This document shows positions 8,503 through 16,085 of a DNA stretch of 38,829 nucleotides, in pieces; the stretch's first letter is position 1; each line of letters starts with the position of its first letter. The DNA is from JBKPNX01 sp046732855 (GTDB lineage: Bacteria; Pseudomonadota; Alphaproteobacteria; Geminicoccales; Geminicoccaceae): contig JBKPNX010000176.1 of assembly GCA_046732855.1 (NCBI GenBank), positions 1 through 38,829 of the forward strand, given 5' to 3'. The notes under the pieces were generated by a model. It was given only the letters and a program-made list of their open reading frames with translations, was not told the origin of the DNA and ran no database searches. The position numbers were made by a program, and so were the translations under genes.

Positions 8503-9207
8503 CCGCGTCACCGGTGCGGCGTGGCTCCGGGGCGCCGACCGCTTCCGGCAGCGCCGGGTCGGGTCCAGCCATCAATTACACGTTTGCCGCGCCGCCCGTG
8601 CGGCGGAGTTCCGGAGGTACGGACGGCTCCCTGCACCGCCATCAACGCCGCAGCCATTGATCAAACGTTTGCCGCGCCACCGGCGCGGCGTGGCTCTGGG
8701 CCGCCGACCGCTTCCGGCAACGCCAGGCCGGCCCCAGCCATCGATCACGAGGTTGCCGCGCCACCCGTGCGGCGGAGTTCCGGAGGCACGGACGGCTGCC
8801 AGCACCGCCGCGGCCGCAGCCATCGATCACACGTTTGCCGCGCCGCCCGTGCGGCGTGGCTCCGGGGCGCCGATCGCTTGCGGCAGCACCGCCCCGGCTC
8901 CAGCCATCGATCAGACGTTTGCCGCTGCACCGCCGCGGCCCCAGCCATCGATCACACGTTGCCGCGCCGCCCGTGCGGCGGAGCTCCGGAGCGCCGACCG
9001 CTTGCGGCAGCACCGTCCCGGGTCCAGCATCGATCACACGTTTGCCGCGTCACCCGTGCGGCGGAGCTCCGGACACGAACGGCTCCCCCGACACCATGCC
9101 GGCTTCAGTCATCAATCACATGTTTGCCGCGCCACCCGTGCGGCGAAGCTCCGGACACGGACGGCGTCCTGCAGCGGTGGCAGCTGCAGCCGTTAACCGT
9201 ATGTTTG
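8503..9207. repeat. Tandem array of nine ~83 bp GC-rich hairpin repeats
   Basis: Nine head-to-tail units begin at 8503, 8587, 8672, 8756, 8838, 8922, 8962, 9045 and 9127. They are 81-85 bases long, except the sixth, which is cut to 40. Each ends with a block like CAGCCATCGATCACACGTTTG and starts with a block like CCGCGCCGCCCGTGCGGCG, in which CGCCGC and GCGGCG can pair around CCGT. The rest of the unit comes in two kinds. Type A (units 1, 3, 5) reads GGCGTGGCTCCGGGGCGCC; type B (units 2, 4, 8, 9) reads GGCGGAGTTCCGGAGG or close to it; unit 7 is a hybrid. The alternation suggests duplication of A-B pairs. Unit lengths are not multiples of three and all frames are low in complexity, so the array is probably non-coding. 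Confidence 0.9.
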
Positions 9208-10102
9208 CCCTCGACGGTTACTCTGCCCCGCCGATGATCCCTGCGATCGTGGGGAGCCGTGCCCCGATCTGTCGCCTCTCCGCGACGCGGACTCCCAGGG
9301 TCGCATGGACCATCGCATAGAAGCAGAATACGGCCAAACGGTTGAACGAAAGATTAACCGGACAGGGAGCGACTTGAACCGGCGACTATTCGTTGGGCGC
9401 CGGGATCAACTCGGACCATGACAATGATGGTGGTCCTGCGTCTGCTTTGGATCATGCGCGACGCGCACCGGGTGCGCTACGCCGACCGGACCGCGTGCGG
9501 GTGGAGCGTCGGCGCGGGGCAACCAGCAGCTCGACCGGCCATCCGGCCTTTGGACGGTCAAATCAAGTCGGGCCATGACAAGAAGGTCGATCCACACCTC
9601 TGCCGTCGACGATCGGCCCCGCGCTCCAGATGCCCGCAATTGGCGGGCGCTCGGCCCGCGGGCCGTCTGGAAATGCGGCGCCTCGCCCCGAGCGCCAGCG
9701 GGTTGATCCGCCATCCGGTCTCCGGGCGCCGGATCAACTCGAGCCATGCCAGCGGCGTCGGGCGTCCTCGGGGGGCGAGCGACTCGGGTGCGCAACGCCG
9801 GCTCGGGCGCTCGGCAAGGCTGAACGGCGGCGCGGCCGGCGCGCGTGCGCCGCCCAGGCGATGCCGCCGGTCGCAAGCGTTGGCGCGGCGCAATCGGCGG
9901 GCTCGGCGCGACGCTTTACTTGATGAGCGTCGATTGTCTGTCCGACGCGATCCCGTCACTGGGCGCCGGGATCGAGCCCGGGAGAACCATGGTGCCGATC
10001 GCACCCCTCCCTTGGATTGCCAACGAGCCGCCCGGAGCGGTACGGAGGGCGGGCCCGGGTGCGTGAATCGTCTGCGCCCGGGGCGCGGGAGAGGACGAGC
10101 CC
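9208..10102. other. Gene-free region between repeat array and isomerase gene
   Basis: About 0.9 kb without a credible gene. Open frames here are arginine/alanine/proline-rich on both strands, lack ribosome sites and overlap one another, as expected by chance at this GC content. The stretch holds the decayed repeats at 9395-9992 and a short AT-richer patch at about 9325-9360. I see no tRNA, no terminator with a U-tract and no clear promoter. Confidence 0.6.
9395..9992. repeat. Four decayed, dispersed direct repeats
   Basis: Four related blocks lie at about 9395-9424, 9551-9582, 9721-9751 and 9961-9992. They share the pattern GGGCGCCGGGATCAACTCGG followed by CCATG. The second and third also share upstream sequence (GGCCATCCGGCCT and CGCCATCCGGTCT). 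The first two continue with ACAA after the CCATG. Spacing is 156, 170 and 240 bases, so this looks like an old tandem array that has diverged and taken indels. It differs in sequence from the 8503-9207 array. The last copy ends about 110 bases before the sugar isomerase start. Confidence 0.6.
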
Positions 10103-11026
10103 ATGGCCAAGGTCCCTGACACCATCGCGGGCTTCGGCTTCTGCACCGACGGGGCGCTGCCCGATCTGTCCGATCTGGATGCCCAGCTCGCCCGGATCGA
10201 GGCGGCCGGCGCCAGCCACTGCGAGCTGTCGCTGTACGAGCTGGACCTGATCGCCGGCGGCCGCGTCCTGCCGGAGCGCCGGCGCCGTCTCGAGCAGATC
10301 TGCGCGCGCCGCGCGCTGCGCTATACCGCGCACGGCGTGCTCACAGTCAACTTCATGGACGAGGCGCATCTCGAGCTGCACAAAGCGGTGTGCCGGGCGA
10401 CGCTCGAGCTGTGCGCAGCGGTCGGCGCGAGCGTGCTGGCGCACCATCCGGGCAGGGCGCCGGCGGCGCGCACCGCGCAGCTCGAGCGCCTGCACGCGCT
10501 CGAGCGCGACACGCTGCGTGAGATGGGCGATGTCGCCGCCCGCTATGGCGTGAGGATCGCGGTCGAGAACCTGTTCGTGGAGGATGCCGCGACCTACACC
10601 GCCGACCCAATGCGCCTCGCCAGCGAGATCGCCGCGGTCGACCATCCGCAGGTGTGCGGCCTGCTCGATTTCAGCCACGCCTACATCATGGCCCGGTTCC
10701 AGGGCTTCGACTTCGTCGAGGCGCTCGCGGCGTTCGCGCCCCAGGTCAATCATTTGCACGTGCACGATTCGTTCGGCCGGCCGAGCAGCATCGACGGCTT
10801 CTTCCGCTTCGCCGAGAAGATCGCGTTCGGCATGGGCGATCTGCATCTGCCGATGGGCTGGGGCGACATCCCGTGGGAAGCCGTTCTGCCCCAGCTGCCC
10901 CTGCGCGCCGGCACCGTGCTGATCGTCGAGCTCGCGCAGCGTCATTTCGCGGAGCTCGAACCGTGCGCCGCCACCGCAAGGCGGTTCGTCGACACGATCA
11001 ATCGCGCGCAGGCCAAGGCCGCCTGA
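10103..11026 (+). CDS. TIM-barrel sugar phosphate isomerase/epimerase
   Basis: A 307-residue protein of the xylose isomerase-like TIM-barrel (AP_endonuc_2) superfamily. It is probably a metal-dependent cytoplasmic sugar or hydroxy-keto isomerase or epimerase. The alternating strands typical of the barrel are visible, with candidate metal or catalytic residues at strand ends: IAVENLF (Glu), CGLLDFSHA (Asp, His), HLHVHDSF (His, Asp) and VELAQRHF (Glu). The GMGDLHLPMGWGDIPW segment matches the conserved G-x-G-x-h-P/I-W region before the last strand. A purine-rich GGGAGAGGA lies about seven bases before the ATG. It converges with the AtuA pair, with six bases between stop codons. The substrate is unknown; a functional link to AtuA cannot be concluded from convergence alone. 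Confidence 0.85.
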   Translation: MAKVPDTIAGFGFCTDGALPDLSDLDAQLARIEAAGASHCELSLYELDLIAGGRVLPERRRRLEQICARRALRYTAHGVLTVNFMDEAHLELHKAVCRATLELCAAVGASVLAHHPGRAPAARTAQLERLHALERDTLREMGDVAARYGVRIAVENLFVEDAATYTADPMRLASEIAAVDHPQVCGLLDFSHAYIMARFQGFDFVEALAAFAPQVNHLHVHDSFGRPSSIDGFFRFAEKIAFGMGDLHLPMGWGDIPWEAVLPQLPLRAGTVLIVELAQRHFAELEPCAATARRFVDTINRAQAKAA

Positions 11027-11032
11027 GCCCGC

Positions 11033-11356
11033 TCACTCCTCGATTTCGACCTCGAGGCCGAGAAGAAGAAAGCTCCAGGACTTGCCGTGCGCGTCCAGGT
11101 TCAGGGACTGATTGACCCCGCCCTCGAGCGCCTCGTCCATGACGAAGTTCAGCGCGCCAAGGTGATCGAGCGCGAAGCGGCGGACCGGCCCGCGCAGCAG
11201 GCCGCCGAACTCGGCCTTCAGCCGCTCGGGCGTGAGCTGCGCCTTGAGCGCCGGATAGTGCTTCGGGTCGTACACGAACACGGCGACGTTGGAGCGGTCG
11301 CCCTTGTCGCCGGCGCGGGCGTGGGCGACCTCGCGCAGCGGCGCCCGCCGGGTCAT
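11033..11356 (-). CDS. AtuA-associated small ferredoxin-fold subunit
   Basis: A 107-residue protein matching the small domain found C-terminal to AtuA/DUF1446 proteins, or as a separate partner. It opens with the conserved LREVAHARAGDKGDRSNVAVF stretch, in which HARAGDKGD is the family hallmark. It continues with Y-L/K-A-L-x-x-x-L-T and ends with LNLDAHGKSWSFLLLGLEVE. The function of the domain is not established; it presumably forms a complex with the large subunit. Its ATG overlaps the stop of the large gene (ATGA at 11353-11356), so the two are co-translated. The length is normal for the stand-alone form. Confidence 0.85.
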   Translation of the reverse strand: MTRRAPLREVAHARAGDKGDRSNVAVFVYDPKHYPALKAQLTPERLKAEFGGLLRGPVRRFALDHLGALNFVMDEALEGGVNQSLNLDAHGKSWSFLLLGLEVEIEE

Positions 11357-12696
11357 GTCTCGATGATCTCGAGGCGCGGCCGCACCTGCGCCCGCTCGAG
11401 GTAGGCGCTGTGCGTGATCACTGATGGCGTGATCTGGCCACGATAACCGCCACCGCCGGCCGGGCCGCAGCACAGCAGGGACTCGACCTCCCACAGCAGC
11501 AGCTCGGCCTGCTCGCGCGAGTCGGCGCGCAGCGCCGCGCGCAGGCGCACGTCGCGGGCATCGCCCGGGTACCGGAGCGCGCTGCCATGCAGGGCGGCGA
11601 CCCCGATCAGATCGATCCGCAGCGGGGCGTTGCAGCCGTGCAGACCGACCATGCGCTCCTTCACGATGGCGCCGGCCAGCTCGGCGCGCGCCTTCGCCCC
11701 CGCTCCGGCGTAAGACACGCCCGCTTCGGCCAGCAGGCCACCGTCGAAGGCGACCGTGACCTTGAGCCGATCCGGGCGCGGCCGCCCGTGCGCGCCGCCG
11801 ACCGCGACGCGATCCGGGCCATCTTCGCCGATCTGCACGCGGCTGAAGTCCGCCACGACGTCGGGCGTGACGTAGGCGGCGGGATCATGCACCTCGTACA
11901 GCAGCTGCTCCTTGACCGTGCGCGCGCTGACCAGGCCGCCGGCGTGCGCGAGCTTGGTGATCACGGCGCGCCCGTCCACGCCGACCTCGGCGATCGGAAA
12001 ACCGACGTAGGCGAGGTTCGGCACGTCCTTGAACCCGGGATCCGCGAAGTACCCGCCGGTGATCTGCGCGGCGCATTCCATCAGGTGCCCGACCAGCGTG
12101 CCGGCGCCGAGCACCGGCCAGTCATCGTCAGCCCAGCCAAACGCGTGGCGGAGCGGCGCGAGGAACAGGCTGGGGTCGGCCACCCGCCCCGTGATCACCA
12201 CGTCGGCTTCGGCCTCGAGCGCGGGCAGCAGCGCATCGGCGCCGAGATAGGCATTGGCGCCGACCAGCGGCCGGCCGACCTCGCCGACGGTCATCCCGGC
12301 ATCCGGCAGCGGCGTGTTCGGGCCGATGAGCGCGCCGACGTCGTCGCCCTCGAGCGCGGCGATCGTCAAGCCGTGCAGGCCGAGGTCCCGCGCGATCCCC
12401 GCAGCCCTGGCCGCGGCGCCGCGCGGATTGGCGACGCCCATGTTGGTGATCAGCCGGGTGCCATGCTCGACGCAGAGCGGCAGAATGCTGCGCAGGCGGC
12501 GCTCCAGCAGCGGATTGAAGCCGGCCTCACGGTCGGCCATGCGATCGCGATGGCCGAAAGCAAGCGTGCGCTCGCCGATGCATTCGAACACGATCGCATC
12601 GAGCTGGCCCTTGGCGACCAGATCCACCGCCGGATCGAGACGATCGGCCGAGAACCCGGCGCCGGTGCCGAGGCGGAACTGGGCGCGCGTGGTCAT
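11353..12696 (-). CDS. AtuA/DUF1446 family protein (large subunit)
   Basis: A 447-residue member of the acyclic terpene utilization AtuA (DUF1446) family. Family hallmarks include RLGTGAGFSADRLDPAVDLV at the start, LDAIVFECIGERTLAF, LITNMGVANPRGAA, TGRVADPSLFLAP and HLMECAAQITGGYFADPG. In Pseudomonas, AtuA belongs to the citronellol/geraniol degradation cluster, but homologues are widespread outside terpene pathways and the reaction is unproven. No acyl-CoA carboxylase or enoyl-CoA hydratase genes, which often accompany it, are present here. The ATG at 12696 has only a weak ribosome site. The call to family is secure; a role in terpene or acyl-CoA metabolism is only a possibility. Confidence 0.87.
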   Translation of the reverse strand: MTTRAQFRLGTGAGFSADRLDPAVDLVAKGQLDAIVFECIGERTLAFGHRDRMADREAGFNPLLERRLRSILPLCVEHGTRLITNMGVANPRGAAARAAGIARDLGLHGLTIAALEGDDVGALIGPNTPLPDAGMTVGEVGRPLVGANAYLGADALLPALEAEADVVITGRVADPSLFLAPLRHAFGWADDDWPVLGAGTLVGHLMECAAQITGGYFADPGFKDVPNLAYVGFPIAEVGVDGRAVITKLAHAGGLVSARTVKEQLLYEVHDPAAYVTPDVVADFSRVQIGEDGPDRVAVGGAHGRPRPDRLKVTVAFDGGLLAEAGVSYAGAGAKARAELAGAIVKERMVGLHGCNAPLRIDLIGVAALHGSALRYPGDARDVRLRAALRADSREQAELLLWEVESLLCCGPAGGGGYRGQITPSVITHSAYLERAQVRPRLEIIET

Positions 12697-12745
12697 CCGG
12701 CGAGCTTAGCCCGGCCAGGCTGACGCAGCCAGCCGCCCTCGCCGC

Positions 12746-13114
12746 TCAGGCCTCGATCGTCTGCCCTGAGCAGGCGCGCAGCCTCAGGTCGCGCGTGATC
12801 AGGGTAAGACCCTCAGCCATTGCCTGCGCCACCAGCATGCGATCGTGATGGCGCGGCAAGTCGCCGGCGGCGAGGGCATGTTCGGCAGTGATGGGCAACA
12901 CGCGGAGGACGCCTCGTCGTATGGTGTCCAGCAGGACCGGCGGCTCGAAGCCCAGCTTGCCTGGTGCACGCTTGATGGCGGCCTGCCAGATGCTGGCTGT
13001 GCTGACTACGATTTCACGATCGGGATCCGTGATTGCCTTGCGAGCATCAGCACGAAGCCTGGGATCGTCAGCGATCCACCATAGCAGGACGTGGGTATCG
13101 AGCAGGTATTTCAC
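12746..13114 (-). CDS. VapC-like PIN toxin, original reading from GTG
   Basis: If the toxin is translated on its own, it begins at the GTG at 13114 and is 122 residues long, normal for VapC. PIN toxins are Mg-dependent ribonucleases that need four acidic residues. Asp6 (LLDTHVLLWW) and the TRD aspartate near the C-terminus are present. The usual Glu of the SxWE(I/A)AIK motif is Gln here (SIWQAAIKR). The usual RDPFDRML motif is shortened to HHDRML, about four residues missing. Both changes point to a weakened or dead nuclease. It shares its reading frame with the upstream antitoxin ORF only because of the frameshift described above. Confidence 0.55.
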   Translation of the reverse strand: MKYLLDTHVLLWWIADDPRLRADARKAITDPDREIVVSTASIWQAAIKRAPGKLGFEPPVLLDTIRRGVLRVLPITAEHALAAGDLPRHHDRMLVAQAMAEGLTLITRDLRLRACSGQTIEA

Positions 13115-13354
13115 GGTCGCTCGCCGCGAAACGCGGCCCTGATCTCTCTCCGGCAACGGCTCGTCGAAGTCTTGGGCCATCCAGATCTTCCCTTTCATCA
13201 GACCCGGCTTGCGGGGTTCACGGCGAGGCTCAAACGGCAACAGGCGAGCCACCGGCCTGCCAGCCCTGGCGATCACTATCTCCTCTCCCGCAGCGACCTC
13301 GTTGAGAAGCCGTGAGAGATGGGTCTTGCCAATATGGATGTTGACCAAGCGCAT
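12746..13354 (-). CDS. Phd-like antitoxin and VapC-like toxin joined by a frameshift
   Basis: One 202-residue ORF contains what is normally two genes. Residues 1-68 are a Phd/YefM antitoxin DNA-binding domain (NIHIGKTHLSRLLNEVAAGEE, then IARAGRPVARLLP, then LMKGKIWMAQDFDEPLPE). Residues 81-202 are a PIN-domain toxin starting VKYLLDTHVLLWW. Residues 69-80 (RDQGRVSRRAT) are not family-like. Read one frame over, the same DNA gives EIRAAFRGERP then TGA, a normal antitoxin tail ending inside the toxin's GTG (GTGA). The shift lies in a GAGAGAGA run at 13143-13150. The upstream ribosome site is good (AGGAGAAAGCG before ATG). The likely reading is a decayed locus or a sequencing indel; a real fusion or programmed frameshift is possible. 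Confidence 0.75.
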   Translation of the reverse strand: MRLVNIHIGKTHLSRLLNEVAAGEEIVIARAGRPVARLLPFEPRREPRKPGLMKGKIWMAQDFDEPLPERDQGRVSRRATVKYLLDTHVLLWWIADDPRLRADARKAITDPDREIVVSTASIWQAAIKRAPGKLGFEPPVLLDTIRRGVLRVLPITAEHALAAGDLPRHHDRMLVAQAMAEGLTLITRDLRLRACSGQTIEA

Positions 13355-13826
13355 CGCTTTCTCCTGACTAGACTTCGTTTAGCTGGTTGGCTTGCCTTGC
13401 AAGTGGCGAGAAGTCACAGGAGGTCAGCTTGGAGCACGGACATCCCCGCGCCGGCGCTCGCCAGTGGCTTGCGAGACGCGCTCTCGACGGAGCGCGCTCG
13501 CTCGAAAACCATGCTCGCCGAAGGTACGGCTGCCCGCGGCCAAGCTCGCGCCTCAGGATGCCGGCCAGCAAACTTTGCGCAGTTTTCCGCCGTGCGGCGG
13601 CGTGCCGCTGGCGCCGTTCCTGGTCGAAGCGCCGGCGAAGTGCCAGCTTTCGATCGGCATGACCGCACTCGGTATTGTTCCTGACCTGCTCGACCAGAAG
13701 CCATCGCTCGCCCATCAGCTGGTGGCGCTCGGGCGACAGGACCATGGCGCTCGGGCGCGGCGCCGCGGCGCCCGCCTTCGGCGTCGGCAACGCCTCGACG
13801 GCCCGGTCTGACGCGCCATTCGACTG
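13355..13826. other. Intergenic region without a clear gene
   Basis: About 470 bases between the toxin-antitoxin locus and the DMT permease. Overlapping open frames exist on both strands. A 140-residue minus frame (13368-13790) contains a plausible-looking stretch around PERHQLMGERWLLVEQVRNN, but has no recognisable domain and is arginine/alanine-rich. I cannot support a gene. It may be a decayed remnant associated with the neighbouring toxin-antitoxin locus. Confidence 0.5.
13368..13382. promoter_or_regulatory. Imperfect palindrome before the Phd/VapC locus
   Basis: CTAGAC and GTTTAG flank TTC, matching as an inverted repeat at five of six positions. It lies 13 bases upstream of the antitoxin ATG, next to the ribosome site. 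Phd-type antitoxins usually repress their own promoter through such palindromes, so this is a candidate operator. The evidence is position and symmetry only. Confidence 0.3.
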
Positions 13827-14744
13827 ATGACCGCCCGCTCCGAGGTTGCCGCGCCCATCCGTCGCGCCACACCGCAGTCCACGCGCTCGGTTGCCGGCAT
13901 CGGCCTGATGGTCCTCGCCATCCTGCTGTTCACGGTGATGGACACGCTCGGCAAGCAGCTGACCGGCCGCTATCCCGTGCCCCAGGTGGTGTGGGCGCGC
14001 TATTTCTTTCAGCTCGCGCTGATGATGCTGCTGATCCCGCGCGTCGGGATCATGGAGCTGGTCCGCACCGCACGACCCGGCATCCAGGTCGGGCGAGGTC
14101 TGCTGCTCGCGGTCTCAACGCTCTGCCTGATCGGGGCGATCAGCTTCGTGCCGCTCGCGGACGCTTACACGATCACCTCCACCGCACCGTTGCTGGTCAC
14201 GGTGTTCTCGATCCCCATGCTCGGCGAGCGCGTCGGCTGGCGGCGCTGGAGCGCCGTGCTCGCGGGCTTCGCCGGCGTGCTGATCGTGATCCGGCCGGGC
14301 TTCGGCGCGGGCCACTGGGCGCTGGCGCTGCCTTTGATCTCCGCGCTTGGCTTCGCGCTGTACCAGATCCTGACGCGCAAGGTCAGCGCGGTGCCCGGCG
14401 AGTCGCCGCTCGCCATGCTGTTTTACCTGGCCGGCGTCGGCACCGCGCTCATGACCGCGCTCGTGCCGTTCTTCTGGCGGCCGGTCGCACCGGTCGCCTG
14501 GCTGGCGATGATCGCCATGGGCGCGCTCGGCGGGGTCGGCCATCTGATCCTGATCCGCGCGCTGACCATCGCGCCCGCCTCGCTGCTCGCGCCGTTCGTC
14601 TACAGTCACATCGTGTGGGCGCTCATGCTCGGCTATCTGGTGTTCGGCGACGCGCCGGATCGCTGGATGCTGGTCGGCTGCTGCGTGATCGTCGCGAGCG
14701 GGCTGTACGTGTTCTATCGGGAGGCCGTGCTGGGCAAGTCCTGA
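13827..14744 (+). CDS. DMT family (EamA) permease
   Basis: A 305-residue inner-membrane transporter of the drug/metabolite transporter superfamily. Ten hydrophobic segments can be counted between residues 22 and 300, arranged as two EamA repeats. Typical features are the MVLAILLFTVMDTLGKQL first helix, ADAYTITSTAPLLVTVFSIP with LGERVGWRRW at the end of repeat one, and the matching SLLAPFVYSHIVWALMLGYL with FGDAPDRW at the end of repeat two. Members export or import amino acids, nucleotides or other metabolites; the substrate is unknown. The stop is 21 bases from the stop of the convergent kinase-methyltransferase gene. The ATG at 13827 has no strong ribosome site. Confidence 0.88.
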   Translation: MTARSEVAAPIRRATPQSTRSVAGIGLMVLAILLFTVMDTLGKQLTGRYPVPQVVWARYFFQLALMMLLIPRVGIMELVRTARPGIQVGRGLLLAVSTLCLIGAISFVPLADAYTITSTAPLLVTVFSIPMLGERVGWRRWSAVLAGFAGVLIVIRPGFGAGHWALALPLISALGFALYQILTRKVSAVPGESPLAMLFYLAGVGTALMTALVPFFWRPVAPVAWLAMIAMGALGGVGHLILIRALTIAPASLLAPFVYSHIVWALMLGYLVFGDAPDRWMLVGCCVIVASGLYVFYREAVLGKS

Positions 14745-14765
14745 CACCCGCACGACGGCTGCGGT

Positions 14766-16034
14766 TCAGCGCTTGCGCGCCAGCAGGATCGGCCGGCCGC
14801 GCTCGCTGGTATCGACCAGCTCGATCTCGGTGAAGCCGGCTTGGCGCAGCCGCTTCCGCTCGGTCAGGCTGCTGTCGTGGCCTTCGAAGATAACCTCGTC
14901 GAAGCGCCCGAGGAACGCGAGGAAGCGCGCCTTGTCCTGCAGCCAGTGGAGGACGCTGAGCGCGACCACGACATCCGGCGCAAAGCCGTGGAGCTGATCC
15001 TCCCAGTCCGGGTCGTGATCGAACTCGATCCGGCGAAACTCGGGCTGCACGCCGAACGCTCCGGCCACGCGCGCGGCCGCCTCGAGAATCTCGGGATCCC
15101 GGTCGACCGCGAGCGCCGCGGCGGCGCCGGCCTCCTTCAGCACGAAGGTGGAGACCAACGCCAGATTGCAGCCGAGCTCGAGCACGCGGCGGTCCGCGTA
15201 GCCGGTCGCGCGACGCAGACCGCGCCAGCGGGCGGCCCACGGGCGCTCGCCCGGCAAGCGCAATCCATTGTATTCCAGCTCGTAGTACGCGATCGCCTGC
15301 CCGGGCGAGCTGGCGCTCGCCTGCGCGGCGAAGCGCCACGCCTCGTGCAGCATCCGAAGGGCCGCGCCGGCATCCGCCGGCAGCGGCGGCAGGGCGCATG
15401 CGCGCGGAATTCGCAGCCGTCTTCCACGCAGCGCCCGCAGAAGCCGCGGCGACAGCCGCGCCTGGATGCGCTCGCGCAGCGGCGCGAACAGACCGTTGCA
15501 CACCGGCGCGCCGCCGACGCCCAAGCCCAAGCCGGCGAGCAGGCACTCGATCAGGCCGCCGCTGCTCGCCTGATCGAAGTCCACGAGATGAACCCGGCCG
15601 TCCGGCGCGACGATCACGTTTTCGGGTCGCAGGTCGTTGTGGCGCACGCCCCGGCGGGCGATGGCCCAGACCAGCCGGATCAGTTGCAACATGATTTGCG
15701 CGAAGCACAACCAGCCGAGCTCGAGGCTGCCGAGCGGTCGTCCCGGTACTCGTTCGAGGACCAGAACGTGCTCGCCCGCTTCCTCGAGCAGCGCGAGAGC
15801 CGCCGGCACTCCGGCCAGACCGCGGCAGCGCCGCAGCATCGCGAACTCGCCGCGCGCGTCCTGCCAGCGCTCTCCCCCCGGCGCGTGGCCCGCCACGGCC
15901 TTGTAGAACCGGTCGCCCGCTGCATCGAAGGTGCGCGCCGAAGCAAGCGCAGCGGGGCAGCTCCGGGTTGCGTCAAGCCGCGCCGGACGAAGCGGATCCG
16001 GGTCGGCCGCCGGCGCCGCATGCTTGTTGCCCAT
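14766..16034 (-). CDS. Kinase-like plus SAM methyltransferase fusion protein
   Basis: A 422-residue two-domain protein. Residues 30-240 look like a small protein-kinase-like (RIO/LPS-kinase type) domain. It has Lys45 (RFYKAV), Glu63 as possible helix-C partner, catalytic loop H132-N-D134-L-R-P-E-N139, and a D152-F-D metal-binding motif in place of DFG. Residues 280-422 are a Rossmann methyltransferase with motif I LELGCN (285-290), acidic Asp311 after strand two, and DVVVALSVLHW. All key residues for both activities appear present. It is divergent from three polysaccharide genes, 51 bases from the GT2 start. WbdD of E. coli O9a, which phosphorylates and methylates the O-chain end to stop elongation, has the same two activities in the reverse order. 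A similar role here is inference. Confidence 0.78.
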   Translation of the reverse strand: MGNKHAAPAADPDPLRPARLDATRSCPAALASARTFDAAGDRFYKAVAGHAPGGERWQDARGEFAMLRRCRGLAGVPAALALLEEAGEHVLVLERVPGRPLGSLELGWLCFAQIMLQLIRLVWAIARRGVRHNDLRPENVIVAPDGRVHLVDFDQASSGGLIECLLAGLGLGVGGAPVCNGLFAPLRERIQARLSPRLLRALRGRRLRIPRACALPPLPADAGAALRMLHEAWRFAAQASASSPGQAIAYYELEYNGLRLPGERPWAARWRGLRRATGYADRRVLELGCNLALVSTFVLKEAGAAAALAVDRDPEILEAAARVAGAFGVQPEFRRIEFDHDPDWEDQLHGFAPDVVVALSVLHWLQDKARFLAFLGRFDEVIFEGHDSSLTERKRLRQAGFTEIELVDTSERGRPILLARKR

Positions 16035-16085
16035 GGCGGGATCGGCTAGCAGAGCTCCCGCGCTGATTCAATCATAGGTTTAGGC

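Noticed and set aside
5624..8575. 983-residue fusion of an MFS-region frame to HisD
   Set aside because: The N-terminal 540 residues are an out-of-frame reading of the MFS gene. HisD starts at the ATG at 6934 with its own GGAGGG.
8503..9207. CRISPR array
   Set aside because: The conserved block is about 40 bases, but the parts between are clearly related to one another in two classes, unit lengths vary and one unit is truncated. Spacers would be unrelated. No cas gene is nearby.
8318..9237. Long proline/arginine/alanine-rich plus-strand ORFs over the repeats
   Set aside because: Three overlapping frames are all open because of GC content. The repeat period is not a multiple of three, so the protein sequence changes from unit to unit. 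No ribosome site or domain.
9355..9400. tRNA 3' end on the minus strand (GGTTCAAGTCG)
   Set aside because: The T-loop-like string has no matching five-base stem, and no anticodon arm or acceptor stem can be built.
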